DNA from: Bacteroidota bacterium
Lineage (GTDB): Bacteria; Bacteroidota; Bacteroidia; UBA8524
Length of the DNA: 64,000 nt
Reading direction: 5' to 3'
NCBI GenBank assembly: GCA_006226545.1
Contig: SBGR01000085.1
Span: 1 to 64,000, forward strand
Shown here: positions 36,401-44,090 of the stretch, in pieces
Position numbering within the stretch: the stretch's first letter is position 1
How the letters are laid out: every line of letters begins with the position of its first letter
Made by a program: the position numbers and the translations under genes
Notes under the pieces: generated by a model
Databases searched by the model: none
What the model saw: only the letters and a program-made list of their open reading frames with translations
Told to the model about the DNA's origin: nothing

Positions 36401-37194
36401 TTTGTAGCGAAGGCAAATGCAATAGTCTGCAATTCAATACCAATTGGAATACCACCTGTTTCAGTGTGAATGTTTCCTTTGTCATTGTAAACAAAGAACA
36501 ACATTTGGTCAGGCTGATCTTTTGGTAAGTTTCTATCTGCCGGTCTGGTTGGATCCAAAATAGGGTAATCCATGTTGTTTGGATCATAAGCACCATCCCC
36601 GTCAGCATCAAAGAATGGAGCTAAGATTTTAGGTTCTCCATAAAACTGATCACCGTTACCTGGATAAGTAAGGATGTCATCAGGTGCTGTGCTGGCATCT
36701 CCTGCATCAACATAGTCTTCAATATCCTGACGTTGAACTTTCCAAATCTTGTCGTAAGCACGGCAACGGCTTTGGTCAATTTCTCCAGAGGTTGTATCCA
36801 ACGGACCAGGGAAATAATCGGAACCACCCTGACGGTAAGTCATGGCGGCCACCTTTAAGTTACCTCCTACGTCAACACCACCTACCCAGATTGCTCCGGC
36901 AAACATGGAGTTTTTACGGATACTTCCTTCGGTGGTAACCTTTGGAATCTCGTAGCGTGCTACTGAGTTCAAATCCCACCACATGTCGCCACCGTTCAAA
37001 ATACGGGCACGCACGTTGTTAATGTCAATATCTACTTGGAAAGTAGCCGGTAAACATCCGGCTGCCTTACGTTGTAGCAGATCGCTTCCTCCCTTTCTAG
37101 AGGAGCCGCCTATAATTTCTTTCGCAGAGCTGGTTTGAATACCGGCCGTCGCGAATAAGGCGAGTGCTAATCCTTTTATAATTATGCTTTTCAT
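33424..37194 (-). CDS. Very large secreted protein with FlgD-like C-terminus
   Basis: A 1256-residue exported protein that I do not recognise by function. The ATG at 37194 is chosen because a signal peptide (KSIIIKGLALALFATAGIQ) begins there; the TTG at 37215 is less likely. The bulk is Asp/Gly/Asn/Pro-rich beta structure with Ca-binding-like DADGDGAYDPN near 210. The C-terminal 90 residues (VVPNPYYAYSQYEG, then ITNLPNKCTINVFTVNGTLV and ASGMYIVHI) form a FlgD/T9SS-like Ig module, but the tail ends VKWFGVMRQIDLDSF. That is unlike the usual type A sorting tail. It sits between a TonB-dependent receptor and a PorV-family gene. Confidence 0.85.
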   Translation of the reverse strand: MKSIIIKGLALALFATAGIQTSSAKEIIGGSSRKGGSDLLQRKAAGCLPATFQVDIDINNVRARILNGGDMWWDLNSVARYEIPKVTTEGSIRKNSMFAGAIWVGGVDVGGNLKVAAMTYRQGGSDYFPGPLDTTSGEIDQSRCRAYDKIWKVQRQDIEDYVDAGDASTAPDDILTYPGNGDQFYGEPKILAPFFDADGDGAYDPNNMDYPILDPTRPADRNLPKDQPDQMLFFVYNDKGNIHTETGGIPIGIELQTIAFAFATNDEVNNMTFYKTKITNRSFDEIRNCYFGQWVDADLGNYSDDYVGVDTARNLGFCYNGDDDDEGILGYGLNPPSVGTTFFEGPRDSAGNEIGLTKFVYYNNDFSVIGNPVTAEHYYGYLRGIWKDGSFITDQGNGYQQGNITSYMFPGDPTNPGSWHEKSAGNTPGDRRYLQSAGPFNLKPGAVNYVTVGVVWAKTTTGGATGSLNLLKLASDKAQKLFNNKFQIPDGPPAPTLSIQELDRELVITMIDSTRKLKDIENFFASTEGSNGMLNYRFQGYKIYQLRDALVSTGELDNIERARLAYQVDLRDEYARVINQELDPDLGVNIPKIKVDGANLGIQHSFKVEDDLFATGNTQLVNFKSYYYVVLAYATCVNDPNEPVQYLEGRLNVVTYRGIPHKTEPKLGGIQSVAGYEDGPRIQRIEGKGNGGVSLRLTNETISEILRAPYVAKTPIYLGGHGPVNIKVVDPLKVPVADFEFRMIDSTLTAGQGSDSLIDEETVWMLINTTDQDTVFSDRDIHVLNEQVIAKWGISVSVVQAVSPGFPLNELDDANGFIDAEIIWQDDARQWLTGLPDNDGNIVWLNWIRSGNRGRNNSFNAKDYTDDFDIGGESMDPFERYERILGGIIAPYALASRAIYSTPTNATYGIAYAGSQVGFDNRLSDLQSVEFVLTPDRTKWTRAVVLEMSEDPALALGNAPKHSPRRSPSLDIDLKPMTNGETGRSWFPGYAINLETGERMNIMFGEDSYLSGENGSDMIWNPTSNFTSGSNVSIGGKHYIYLMGRKNFAGYTGPVYDEGNEYLTKLNTGSSNEIRRVFAQAMWVMPPIIAQGYSMKDGVPPTEVKIRLQVKRQYGTYNGDAGATPQNNNMPYYRFNTADIAPQVSQEAGKNALDLIKVVPNPYYAYSQYEGSQLDNRVKITNLPNKCTINVFTVNGTLVRQIKKDDEATYVDWDLKNQVNVPIASGMYIVHIDAGDLGEKTVKWFGVMRQIDLDSF

Positions 37195-37222
37195 GGTTTT
37201 TTTCTCCTTAATCAAATTGGTT

Positions 37223-40200
37223 TTAGAAATCCAGTTTAATGTTTAATCTGATTCTCCTTGGTAACCCGTAATAACCAGGATTAGCGAGTGCGGTATTGTA
37301 AAGGTCAACGAAAGACTCAGCGTTTACAGCTGCTTCTACTGCTTGACGACCGATTGCTGAGTTCAAGTATCCATCAGTTTCAGCAGATCCGGTGTATGGG
37401 TGGACAGCGCGGATGTTTTGAATATTGAGGAAGTTCTGAACCCATAGGGTGAACATCAGTCGGCCATATTTCACTTGACCATCTTTGTTTTTACCTAACT
37501 TAACTCTGTAGCCTTTGTAAATCTGCATATCGTTCTGCAATTGCCATGGTAAACGAGATCCGAAAGGTGTTCCTTTTATCGGACTTCTTACCACTACTCC
37601 TGCTTGAACGTTTGGAGTTGGATTTTGGTTGGCTGTGTATGGCAACCCAGAGAAAGCATTTAAGATCATACCGATACCGGCGTTCTCAAAAATCTTCTTA
37701 CCCTTTACGATTGGGCCATTGTAGTCTTTTCCACCTTGGTACTCAAAGAACAAGTTCAATTTCACGTTGTGACGGATATCGATGTTCAATGGGAATAGGT
37801 TACGCAAGTTTGGTTGACCAGCAGAAATCAAAGACTGTTGAGAGTTTGTTCCTGAACCGGTACCATCTGCATACTGCAAGGTATAGTTCGCATCCATGTT
37901 CAAGTTACCTGCGTCACGTAATTCGTATTCGATACGGAAGCCTTTAATGGTAGCAAAGTCAATGTTTGCGTAAGAAATATAGTGGTTAGGGTATGCGTAG
38001 TTGAAGCGGTAAGCCTGAATCAAGTTACGCTGCTCACGGTAGTTAGCGATTAAGCTCAAACCAGAGTTATCAGTCAATTTCTGTTTGAAACCAATCTCGT
38101 AATCGGTAGTAACCTGAGGTTTCAAATCCGGGTTATTCAACACGTTGGTTGGAGTATAACGCAAGTAATAGAAATCGTTGATTGGAGTGAAGATATTACT
38201 TGGGCGCTGAGCGATAACGTCGTAGTTAGCGAAGAAACGTGCTTCAGAACTAATTGGGAAGTCGAACCAAATACGTGGCAACACGTTGATTTGTGGCTCG
38301 TATGATTTAAACGATGCTGCACCTACAACTTCGTTGTCAGCATCAACCAAATAAGGCTGAATAGTACCACGTGTGGTTGCGTTAGCTAACAATACAGGGT
38401 CTTGAATTTGAATACCGTCTTTGTTATACCATACGTTGTTGTTACGGTAACCCACAATAGCAGTAGGGTTATTGGTATTGTTAACGTATACGTAGTAATC
38501 TTCGTTTACACCACCTGGATGTGAAACCGCATTACCGTTCAATTCTTTTACCTCACCAGCTGTGCGGATTGGGTAAAGTGAGAATGGATCTCTCAATACA
38601 GGTTGGTTCGCATCAAAACGCTCAATACGCAAACCGATACGGAAGATCAGGTCTTTAAAGGCAAATTTATCTTGAATAAATGCTGCAGTGTAAATTGGCA
38701 TGAAGGCACCAATTGTGCGGTTTTGAGGATCTTCAGTAAAGGCTTCGATGCTTTTCTTGCCACGAACCTTGTTGCCTAAGTAATCGTAACCGTAGTAAGT
38801 AACGATGGAGTTACCGTTGTTTAATAACTCATCAGCACTGAACATATCTAATCTGAAATCTGAAGGACTGTATGAGTTAACATCAATCAAAGTAGAGTTG
38901 TTCACCGGATTTCCGTAAACATCCACTTGGTTGTTCTCAATCAGGTACTTTCTAAAGTTTCTATCGAATGTAGATTGAGTGGTAGGATCGATAACTGCAT
39001 TAAAACGAACGGTATCTTTAAATACCCCGTTTTCGTCGTATTGGAAAATTGGATTGCTTTCATCTAAACGCATTCCATTACCAACTCTCGCAGACAACTG
39101 CCACATCAATTGCCACAAATTATTTGCACCAACGCCATAACCGCGAGAAACACGTTGCTCGTAGTAGATACCGAATTTCAAATCGTGGCCTTTGATACTA
39201 GCCTCACCTACTGCGTTCAATGAATACTGCTCGCTTTGCGACTTGCTATAACCTGAAATGATGGTACCCACGTTAGTCCACATGTTGGAGTAAATTCCGA
39301 TTGGGTTACCACCATTCACCAAACCTGCCTGGCTAGCTCTCAATTGAGAGAAGCTTTGTACACGACCATCAAGATAGTCGTAGTAGTTTGAGGTATAGTT
39401 AGCACGAATAGGGTTTTTGGTATTGGAACGATCGAAAGCGTAAAGTGTATCAGCGAAACCGTTTTGTTTGAAGTAGTTCTTCATCCAAATGGTATCTCCA
39501 TCTACAATGTATCTGTCGCCACCGCCGTTAGGACCATCACCTGTACCGGTGTATTCAAAAGATGGTCTGTAGTAAGTTTTGAATTGACCTACATAACCGT
39601 AATCAAAGATACGATCTTGGTGAACCGCGTCTTGTTGTGTTTGCCAAGTAGACTGGTATTGCAAACTCACTGAGTAGAATGCTTTGTCAACCAGACGCTT
39701 TTTAACTTCTTTTTTGCTTGGGTCTACCGGAGCAACCAACTTTTGAGTGAATGTTAAGTAACTCAATAAGCTGGTGGTAAGGGTTTGAGCGTTATTGCTA
39801 TAGTTGAAAAGTGAGTTTCTATAGCTATAACCTACGTTATTGATGTGGTTAAAAGTACCACCCATAATGATGCTGATGCGATCATTTGGTGCGAAGTTGA
39901 TATCACCTACTAAGTTCACTGAATAGGTAGGGATATTCAATTTGGCCGATACTTTCTCCAAATCATCTTGTGTAATGAACTCAGCACTAGGCACGAAACC
40001 TGAACCAATTGGAGAAAGACGCAATGGCGATTCTTCCAATTCTTTCAACTTCGCATCTTTAACTTTCCAGATTCCGATAGCGGATGGAGAGTTATCAGCA
40101 GAATAGTTGAAGTTACCAGCAAAGGAATAACCTAAGATGGCTCTTTCGTTTTGTTTGCCTTTGTTTTTAATGTACAACGGACCGGTGAAATAGGTCTCAA

Positions 40201-40948
40201 TCTGATTGAAATGGTACTTGTCGAACAAGCTAGAAGTAATTACTTCGACACCACCTCTGAAACGGGTTGATGGCGGAGGAGTAGTAATCGTAATCGCACC
40301 ACCGGTAAAGTCACCGTATTCAGCAGGGATACCACCGATAATTACGTTGGTCTGCCCAATACCGTTCTGTGGTAAGGAAGTTACGCCAATTACACGAACA
40401 CCGTTGATGTAGTAAGCCGTACCTGAAGAACGAGCTCCACGGAAGCTTGGTGTTCCTCCATCCAAACTAAATACACCTGAACCCAGGTTAGCGATGGAGT
40501 TTGTGTTACGGTTTGGTACTTTCTTGATTTGATCTCCATCCAAAGTTTTACCGTTATCGTCAGCCCGGATAATCGGGTTACGGTATTCTTTGATTTTAAC
40601 CTCATCAATTTGCACCCCTGCCTCGTCCATTTCAATGTCGAGGAAGGTAATTTGATCCGGTTTTACCAATACATCTCTGATTTCCACTTTCGCATATCCT
40701 ACGAAAGAGGCCAACACAGTATACTTACCCGGTACCAAGGCGGAAATGGAATATTTACCATCCAAATCACTAACCGCTCCACCCGCGTTATAACCATTCA
40801 ATTGAACGGCGATATTCACGAAATCAAGGGTTTGCTTGGTTTTTGCATCTTTTACAACACCACGGATTTCACCCCTCTGCGATTGCGCAAAGGCCGTAGA
40901 TGTAAGCAAAAGAAGAAAGATTAAACTTGCGTAAAGCTTCCTAATCAT
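37223..40948 (-). CDS. TonB-dependent receptor with carboxypeptidase-regulatory-like domain
   Basis: A 1241-residue outer-membrane receptor. Signal peptide to about 22 (TSTAFAQ). A carboxypeptidase-regulatory-like beta-sandwich follows (about 25-105, GEIRGVVKDAKTKQTLDFVNIAV), then the plug (about 120-235) and a long barrel ending RIRLNIKLDF, a terminal aromatic as in OM barrels. It has no TonB-box lipoprotein (SusD) partner next to it. Instead it leads a set with a 1256-residue secreted protein and a PorV-family protein, 28 bp apart. The imported substrate is unknown. It is among the largest receptors of the class. Confidence 0.92.
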   Translation of the reverse strand: MIRKLYASLIFLLLLTSTAFAQSQRGEIRGVVKDAKTKQTLDFVNIAVQLNGYNAGGAVSDLDGKYSISALVPGKYTVLASFVGYAKVEIRDVLVKPDQITFLDIEMDEAGVQIDEVKIKEYRNPIIRADDNGKTLDGDQIKKVPNRNTNSIANLGSGVFSLDGGTPSFRGARSSGTAYYINGVRVIGVTSLPQNGIGQTNVIIGGIPAEYGDFTGGAITITTPPPSTRFRGGVEVITSSLFDKYHFNQIETYFTGPLYIKNKGKQNERAILGYSFAGNFNYSADNSPSAIGIWKVKDAKLKELEESPLRLSPIGSGFVPSAEFITQDDLEKVSAKLNIPTYSVNLVGDINFAPNDRISIIMGGTFNHINNVGYSYRNSLFNYSNNAQTLTTSLLSYLTFTQKLVAPVDPSKKEVKKRLVDKAFYSVSLQYQSTWQTQQDAVHQDRIFDYGYVGQFKTYYRPSFEYTGTGDGPNGGGDRYIVDGDTIWMKNYFKQNGFADTLYAFDRSNTKNPIRANYTSNYYDYLDGRVQSFSQLRASQAGLVNGGNPIGIYSNMWTNVGTIISGYSKSQSEQYSLNAVGEASIKGHDLKFGIYYEQRVSRGYGVGANNLWQLMWQLSARVGNGMRLDESNPIFQYDENGVFKDTVRFNAVIDPTTQSTFDRNFRKYLIENNQVDVYGNPVNNSTLIDVNSYSPSDFRLDMFSADELLNNGNSIVTYYGYDYLGNKVRGKKSIEAFTEDPQNRTIGAFMPIYTAAFIQDKFAFKDLIFRIGLRIERFDANQPVLRDPFSLYPIRTAGEVKELNGNAVSHPGGVNEDYYVYVNNTNNPTAIVGYRNNNVWYNKDGIQIQDPVLLANATTRGTIQPYLVDADNEVVGAASFKSYEPQINVLPRIWFDFPISSEARFFANYDVIAQRPSNIFTPINDFYYLRYTPTNVLNNPDLKPQVTTDYEIGFKQKLTDNSGLSLIANYREQRNLIQAYRFNYAYPNHYISYANIDFATIKGFRIEYELRDAGNLNMDANYTLQYADGTGSGTNSQQSLISAGQPNLRNLFPLNIDIRHNVKLNLFFEYQGGKDYNGPIVKGKKIFENAGIGMILNAFSGLPYTANQNPTPNVQAGVVVRSPIKGTPFGSRLPWQLQNDMQIYKGYRVKLGKNKDGQVKYGRLMFTLWVQNFLNIQNIRAVHPYTGSAETDGYLNSAIGRQAVEAAVNAESFVDLYNTALANPGYYGLPRRIRLNIKLDF

Positions 40949-40999
40949 ACTAGTTATGAGTTAATTATAAAATTCGATAAGCGGTATTTTACAGGCGAC

Positions 41000-41031
41000 C
41001 AAAATAAGACTAGTTTAACCAATAATCCAAG
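41000..41031 (-). promoter_or_regulatory. Probable promoter of the receptor operon
   Basis: Minus-strand TTATTTTG (41007-41000) is one base from TAnnTTTG. CTTG (41031-41028) lies 20 bp upstream, one base from TTTG. The predicted leader is about 45 nt. Confidence 0.5.
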
Positions 41032-41041
41032 CAAGGTCTGG

Positions 41042-41989
41042 TCAAATTTCATCTTCACTTAACATGGCACTAATCTTAGAGAGAAGGACTTCAGCGATTT
41101 TTTTATAAGATGAAAAGGTCCAACCGGCTACATGGGGAGTAAAACGCACCTTCGGGTGAGCTTTTAATCGCTCAAAACGATCTTTCTCCTCAGTATTCAG
41201 CTGTGCAATCTTTTCATTTTCCAATACATCAAGTCCGACTCCCAGGATAATACCCTGTTCCAATCCCCACAAAACGTCTTGCGTTTTCATGATTCCACCA
41301 CGTGCAGTATTTAGCAAGAAAATTGGTTTCGCTAGCGATTCAAGTAGCTGTTTATCAATTAAATGCTCATTACCGCCTTCCAATGGAACATGGAAAGACA
41401 ATACGTCGGCCTGCTTCAAGACCTGTTCGAATAACGCTGGCTCTGCACCATAGGTTGGAATGATATTCGGATTTTTATCAAAGTAAATGACGTTGGAATC
41501 GAAACTCATTAATCGTTTTGCAAACTGAGATCCTGTATTACCGAAGCCAATTATTCCAATACATAATTCAGAAAGTTCGTAACCACGATTCCCTTCACGG
41601 TCCCACTTGCCTGACCGAATCTCGGCATCAGACTTACCTATGTTTCGGCATAAATCCAATAAAAGACCCATCGCCATTTCAGCCACAGCATCTCGATTTC
41701 CTTCAGGTGCATTAATGCAACGAATACCCTTCTCCTTGGTAGCCACTAGATCAATATTATCCATTCCGGCTCCCGCACGAGCCACAAATAATAGCGAAGA
41801 TCCAGCATCCAAAATTTCTCGATCGATTTGAATTTTAGATCGGACCACTAACCCTGTATAAGATGCCAACTGGTTTAGAACATCTGCTCGGGTAATATCC
41901 GGTCTATAATCAAAATCAATGTTTAGTTGATGAAATCCTTCCATCAAAGCGGAATGTATATCATCAACAATGAGAATTCTGTGCCTCAT
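41042..41989 (-). CDS. 2-hydroxyacid dehydrogenase (D-3-phosphoglycerate dehydrogenase-like)
   Basis: A 315-residue NAD-dependent D-2-hydroxyacid dehydrogenase. The Rossmann motif GIIGFGNTGSQFAKR lies near 145-160. The catalytic Arg region (LLNTARGGIM), Glu region (VLENEK) and His (PHVAGWT near 290) are present. The dense ARAGAGMDNID and NAPEGNRDAVAE motifs fit the SerA family, lacking a C-terminal ACT domain. The physiological substrate (3-phosphoglycerate or another 2-oxoacid) is not decided. The ATG at 41989 (MRHRILIVDD) is preferred to a TTG at 42007. Confidence 0.88.
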   Translation of the reverse strand: MRHRILIVDDIHSALMEGFHQLNIDFDYRPDITRADVLNQLASYTGLVVRSKIQIDREILDAGSSLLFVARAGAGMDNIDLVATKEKGIRCINAPEGNRDAVAEMAMGLLLDLCRNIGKSDAEIRSGKWDREGNRGYELSELCIGIIGFGNTGSQFAKRLMSFDSNVIYFDKNPNIIPTYGAEPALFEQVLKQADVLSFHVPLEGGNEHLIDKQLLESLAKPIFLLNTARGGIMKTQDVLWGLEQGIILGVGLDVLENEKIAQLNTEEKDRFERLKAHPKVRFTPHVAGWTFSSYKKIAEVLLSKISAMLSEDEI

Positions 41990-42021
41990 AAGGTTATGAT
42001 ATGTCAAAGAACGGAATTCTT

Positions 42022-42041
42022 CTGACTTCCACCCAAGTCAG
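42022..42041. other. Stem-loop between murI and the dehydrogenase gene
   Basis: A perfect 7-bp stem CTGACTT / AAGTCAG (42022-42028 with 42035-42041) with a 6-nt loop, lying between the stop of murI and the start of the dehydrogenase gene. No T run follows on either strand, so it is not a standard intrinsic terminator. It could be an mRNA processing or stability element. Confidence 0.5.
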
Positions 42042-42092
42042 TAGAATAACGGGTTTGACAGCTAAACGAGTGAATAAATGAAATGCGTTGCA

Positions 42093-42902
42093 TCATGCCC
42101 AAAGATTCATTTCCCTAAGGTGAATCTCTTCCGGGAAAAAGATTCGGGCGGTCTGTTCAAAGGATTCTGTAAAGTCAGAAACATAAAACTCATGTTCTCC
42201 TTCCCTGTTATCGGATAACAGCTTTTTGGAAGTAAGTTCTTGTTGCACCGCTAATGCCACGGCGTGTGCTGAATCTAAAATTTGCACCTTGCCTTTGTAG
42301 TAGTTTTCAATCTCCTTTTGAATCAACGGATAATGGGTGCAGGCCAAGATTAAAGCATCGATGTTATCCAGATTCTTTTTAGCGAGGTATGAATTGATGA
42401 TGGTTTGGGAGATTTTATTATTGAAAAATCCCTCCTCAATCATCGGTGCTAGTAATGGGGTGGCTAATTCTGTAGATAGTAGTTCAGGATGAGACTTAAG
42501 TATCCGTTTGGTATAGACGCGTGTGCTAACTGTTCTTTTGGTAGCAATAACACCAACCTTCTTAACAGTTTGTTGTTTTCCCAATTCCTTAACTACAGGG
42601 TCAATCACGTTAATTGGAATAGCCAAGCGGCCACATGCCTTTTTCACTTCATTAAAAGCAACAGCAGAAGCGGTATTGCATGCAACTACCACCATTTTGC
42701 AGTCTTTGCCCAGAAGAAAATGGCTTATCCCCTTAGCATAATGTTGAATAGCCTTAGCAGATTTGTCGCCGTAGGGTAAATGTGCTGTATCACCGAAGTA
42801 TACAATTCGTTCATTAGGCAATAGCTTTTGAATAGCATTAGCTACTGTAAGGCCGCCAATACCTGAATCAAATATTCCTATGGCTTGTTTTTTTGATTGC
42901 AT
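42093..42902 (-). CDS. murI: Glutamate racemase
   Basis: A 269-residue cytosolic racemase that makes D-glutamate for peptidoglycan. Both catalytic cysteines are present: Cys75 (VVACNTASA) and Cys188 (LACTHYPL). The opening GIFDSGIGGLTVANAI and YFGDTAHLPYG are canonical. The start codon immediately follows the T run of a hairpin terminator belonging to the upstream skp-like gene, and no promoter box is visible. Expression may therefore depend on read-through. It belongs to the conserved bamA-skp-skp-murI neighbourhood. Confidence 0.96.
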   Translation of the reverse strand: MQSKKQAIGIFDSGIGGLTVANAIQKLLPNERIVYFGDTAHLPYGDKSAKAIQHYAKGISHFLLGKDCKMVVVACNTASAVAFNEVKKACGRLAIPINVIDPVVKELGKQQTVKKVGVIATKRTVSTRVYTKRILKSHPELLSTELATPLLAPMIEEGFFNNKISQTIINSYLAKKNLDNIDALILACTHYPLIQKEIENYYKGKVQILDSAHAVALAVQQELTSKKLLSDNREGEHEFYVSDFTESFEQTARIFFPEEIHLREMNLWA

Positions 42903-42930
42903 AAAAAAAGCCGTCTTATCGACGGCTTCA
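42903..42930 (-). terminator. Intrinsic terminator directly before murI
   Basis: On the minus strand AGCCGTC (42927-42921) pairs with GACGGCT (42915-42909) around a 5-nt loop, then a run of seven T ends exactly at the murI ATG. Confidence 0.85.
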
Positions 42931-42948
42931 AAATTGCGAAAATTCTTT

Positions 42949-43473
42949 CTATTTAGTGCTCAAGCCTAATTTCTTGCGCACCGCATTCATCAAATTGTCT
43001 TTCTCTGACATATGCCAAAACAAATTTGAACCTGCATCTACAATGAAATCGTATTTCTGTTCCTTACTCACCTCTGCACATGCATTTTTCATTTTAGTGA
43101 TTAAAGGCTCCATTAATTTATTTTGGTATTCCATGAGCTCCTTTTGCGCATTCTGACTGAAAGTCTGAATGTTCTGGTACATGCTCTCCAATTCATTTTG
43201 AGCTAATTCCAAGTATGATTTTGGGATATCTGGTTTAGCTTGATCTCTTTGAAACTTGGTTGACTTAGCATCAAGTTCATCCTGCATGCTTGAGATAGTC
43301 TTTTTATACTCTTCACTACGTTTGTTAATTTTAGTTAGCACAGAATCATACTCCGGCATTTCTAACAATAAGCTATCCCCGTAAATGAAGCCGATTTTAG
43401 ACTGGGCTTCCGCAAAATTCTGCGCTGCAAAAATTACAAAGGCCAGCAGCAAGGCTCTCATCATTGTTTTCAT
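42949..43473 (-). CDS. Skp/OmpH family periplasmic chaperone (second copy)
   Basis: A 174-residue exported protein of the OmpH/Skp family, which shields unfolded outer-membrane proteins in the periplasm. The signal peptide ends near 24 (AEAQ). The core SKIGFIYGDSLLLEMPEY and a long helical, heptad-rich arm (about 45-125) match the trimeric Skp architecture. The ATG at 43473 is chosen; an upstream TTG at 43482 is less likely. It follows the first copy by 17 bp from this start (8 bp to the longer start) and ends before a terminator. Confidence 0.88.
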   Translation of the reverse strand: MKTMMRALLLAFVIFAAQNFAEAQSKIGFIYGDSLLLEMPEYDSVLTKINKRSEEYKKTISSMQDELDAKSTKFQRDQAKPDIPKSYLELAQNELESMYQNIQTFSQNAQKELMEYQNKLMEPLITKMKNACAEVSKEQKYDFIVDAGSNLFWHMSEKDNLMNAVRKKLGLSTK

Positions 43474-43490
43474 CGTTTGCAATATTACAT

Positions 43491-44078
43491 TTAATTCTTC
43501 GGTGATTCATCAGGTAAGTCAGGATCCCCTCCGCTATTGTTGGAGTTTCCCTTTTTATCTTCTGATGGAGTAATCCCCATTTCTTCTAACACTTCATCAC
43601 TCCGGTCGTATTTAGGGTTTGTAAATAACATACTCACCGAACCGGCCTTATCAAATATGAAATCCAGTGCATTGTCTTTTGCCACCTTCTGGATCGCATC
43701 AAAAATTTTATCTTGTATTGGCTTTATCAGTTCCTGTCTCTTTTTGAACAGTTCTCCGTTAACACCAAATTTATCTTTCTGAAACTTCGCTAAATCCTTT
43801 TCTTTTAAATCGATGGCACTCAGTCGTTGTTTCTTAACCTCGTCTACCAAGAAGATTTTCTCGGCTTCGTAATCCGATTTCAATTTCTGGATTTCAGCTT
43901 TCTTCTTTTCAATGTCCTTCTGCCATTCCTGTGCCAACAAGTCTAGCTGCTTCTGTGCACTTGCATATTCTGGCATCTTACCCAGAATATACTCTGTATC
44001 AACATACGCAAAACGTTGCGCTGAGGTTGGAGCCACGTAGCAAAAAATTGCCAAAAGAATTAAAACTATCTTTTTCAT
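43491..44078 (-). CDS. Skp/OmpH family periplasmic chaperone (first copy)
   Basis: A 195-residue exported chaperone of the OmpH/Skp family. Signal peptide to about 20 (APTSAQ). The conserved RFAYVDTEYILGKMPEYASA opening is followed by charged coiled-coil arms (about 40-120). The tail (SEDKKGNSNNSGGDPDLPDESP) is low-complexity and absent from the second copy. It is 12 bp downstream of bamA, so it should be translated from the same message and serve the BAM complex directly. Confidence 0.9.
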   Translation of the reverse strand: MKKIVLILLAIFCYVAPTSAQRFAYVDTEYILGKMPEYASAQKQLDLLAQEWQKDIEKKKAEIQKLKSDYEAEKIFLVDEVKKQRLSAIDLKEKDLAKFQKDKFGVNGELFKKRQELIKPIQDKIFDAIQKVAKDNALDFIFDKAGSVSMLFTNPKYDRSDEVLEEMGITPSEDKKGNSNNSGGDPDLPDESPKN

Positions 44079-44090
44079 GGTTAATAGGTT

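Noticed and set aside
36390-36938. Short frames within the 1256-residue secreted protein
   Set aside because: Out-of-frame shadows without start signals or motifs.
42022-42041. Stem-loop as a terminator
   Set aside because: The stem is good but no T run follows on either strand, so it is listed only as a structure.
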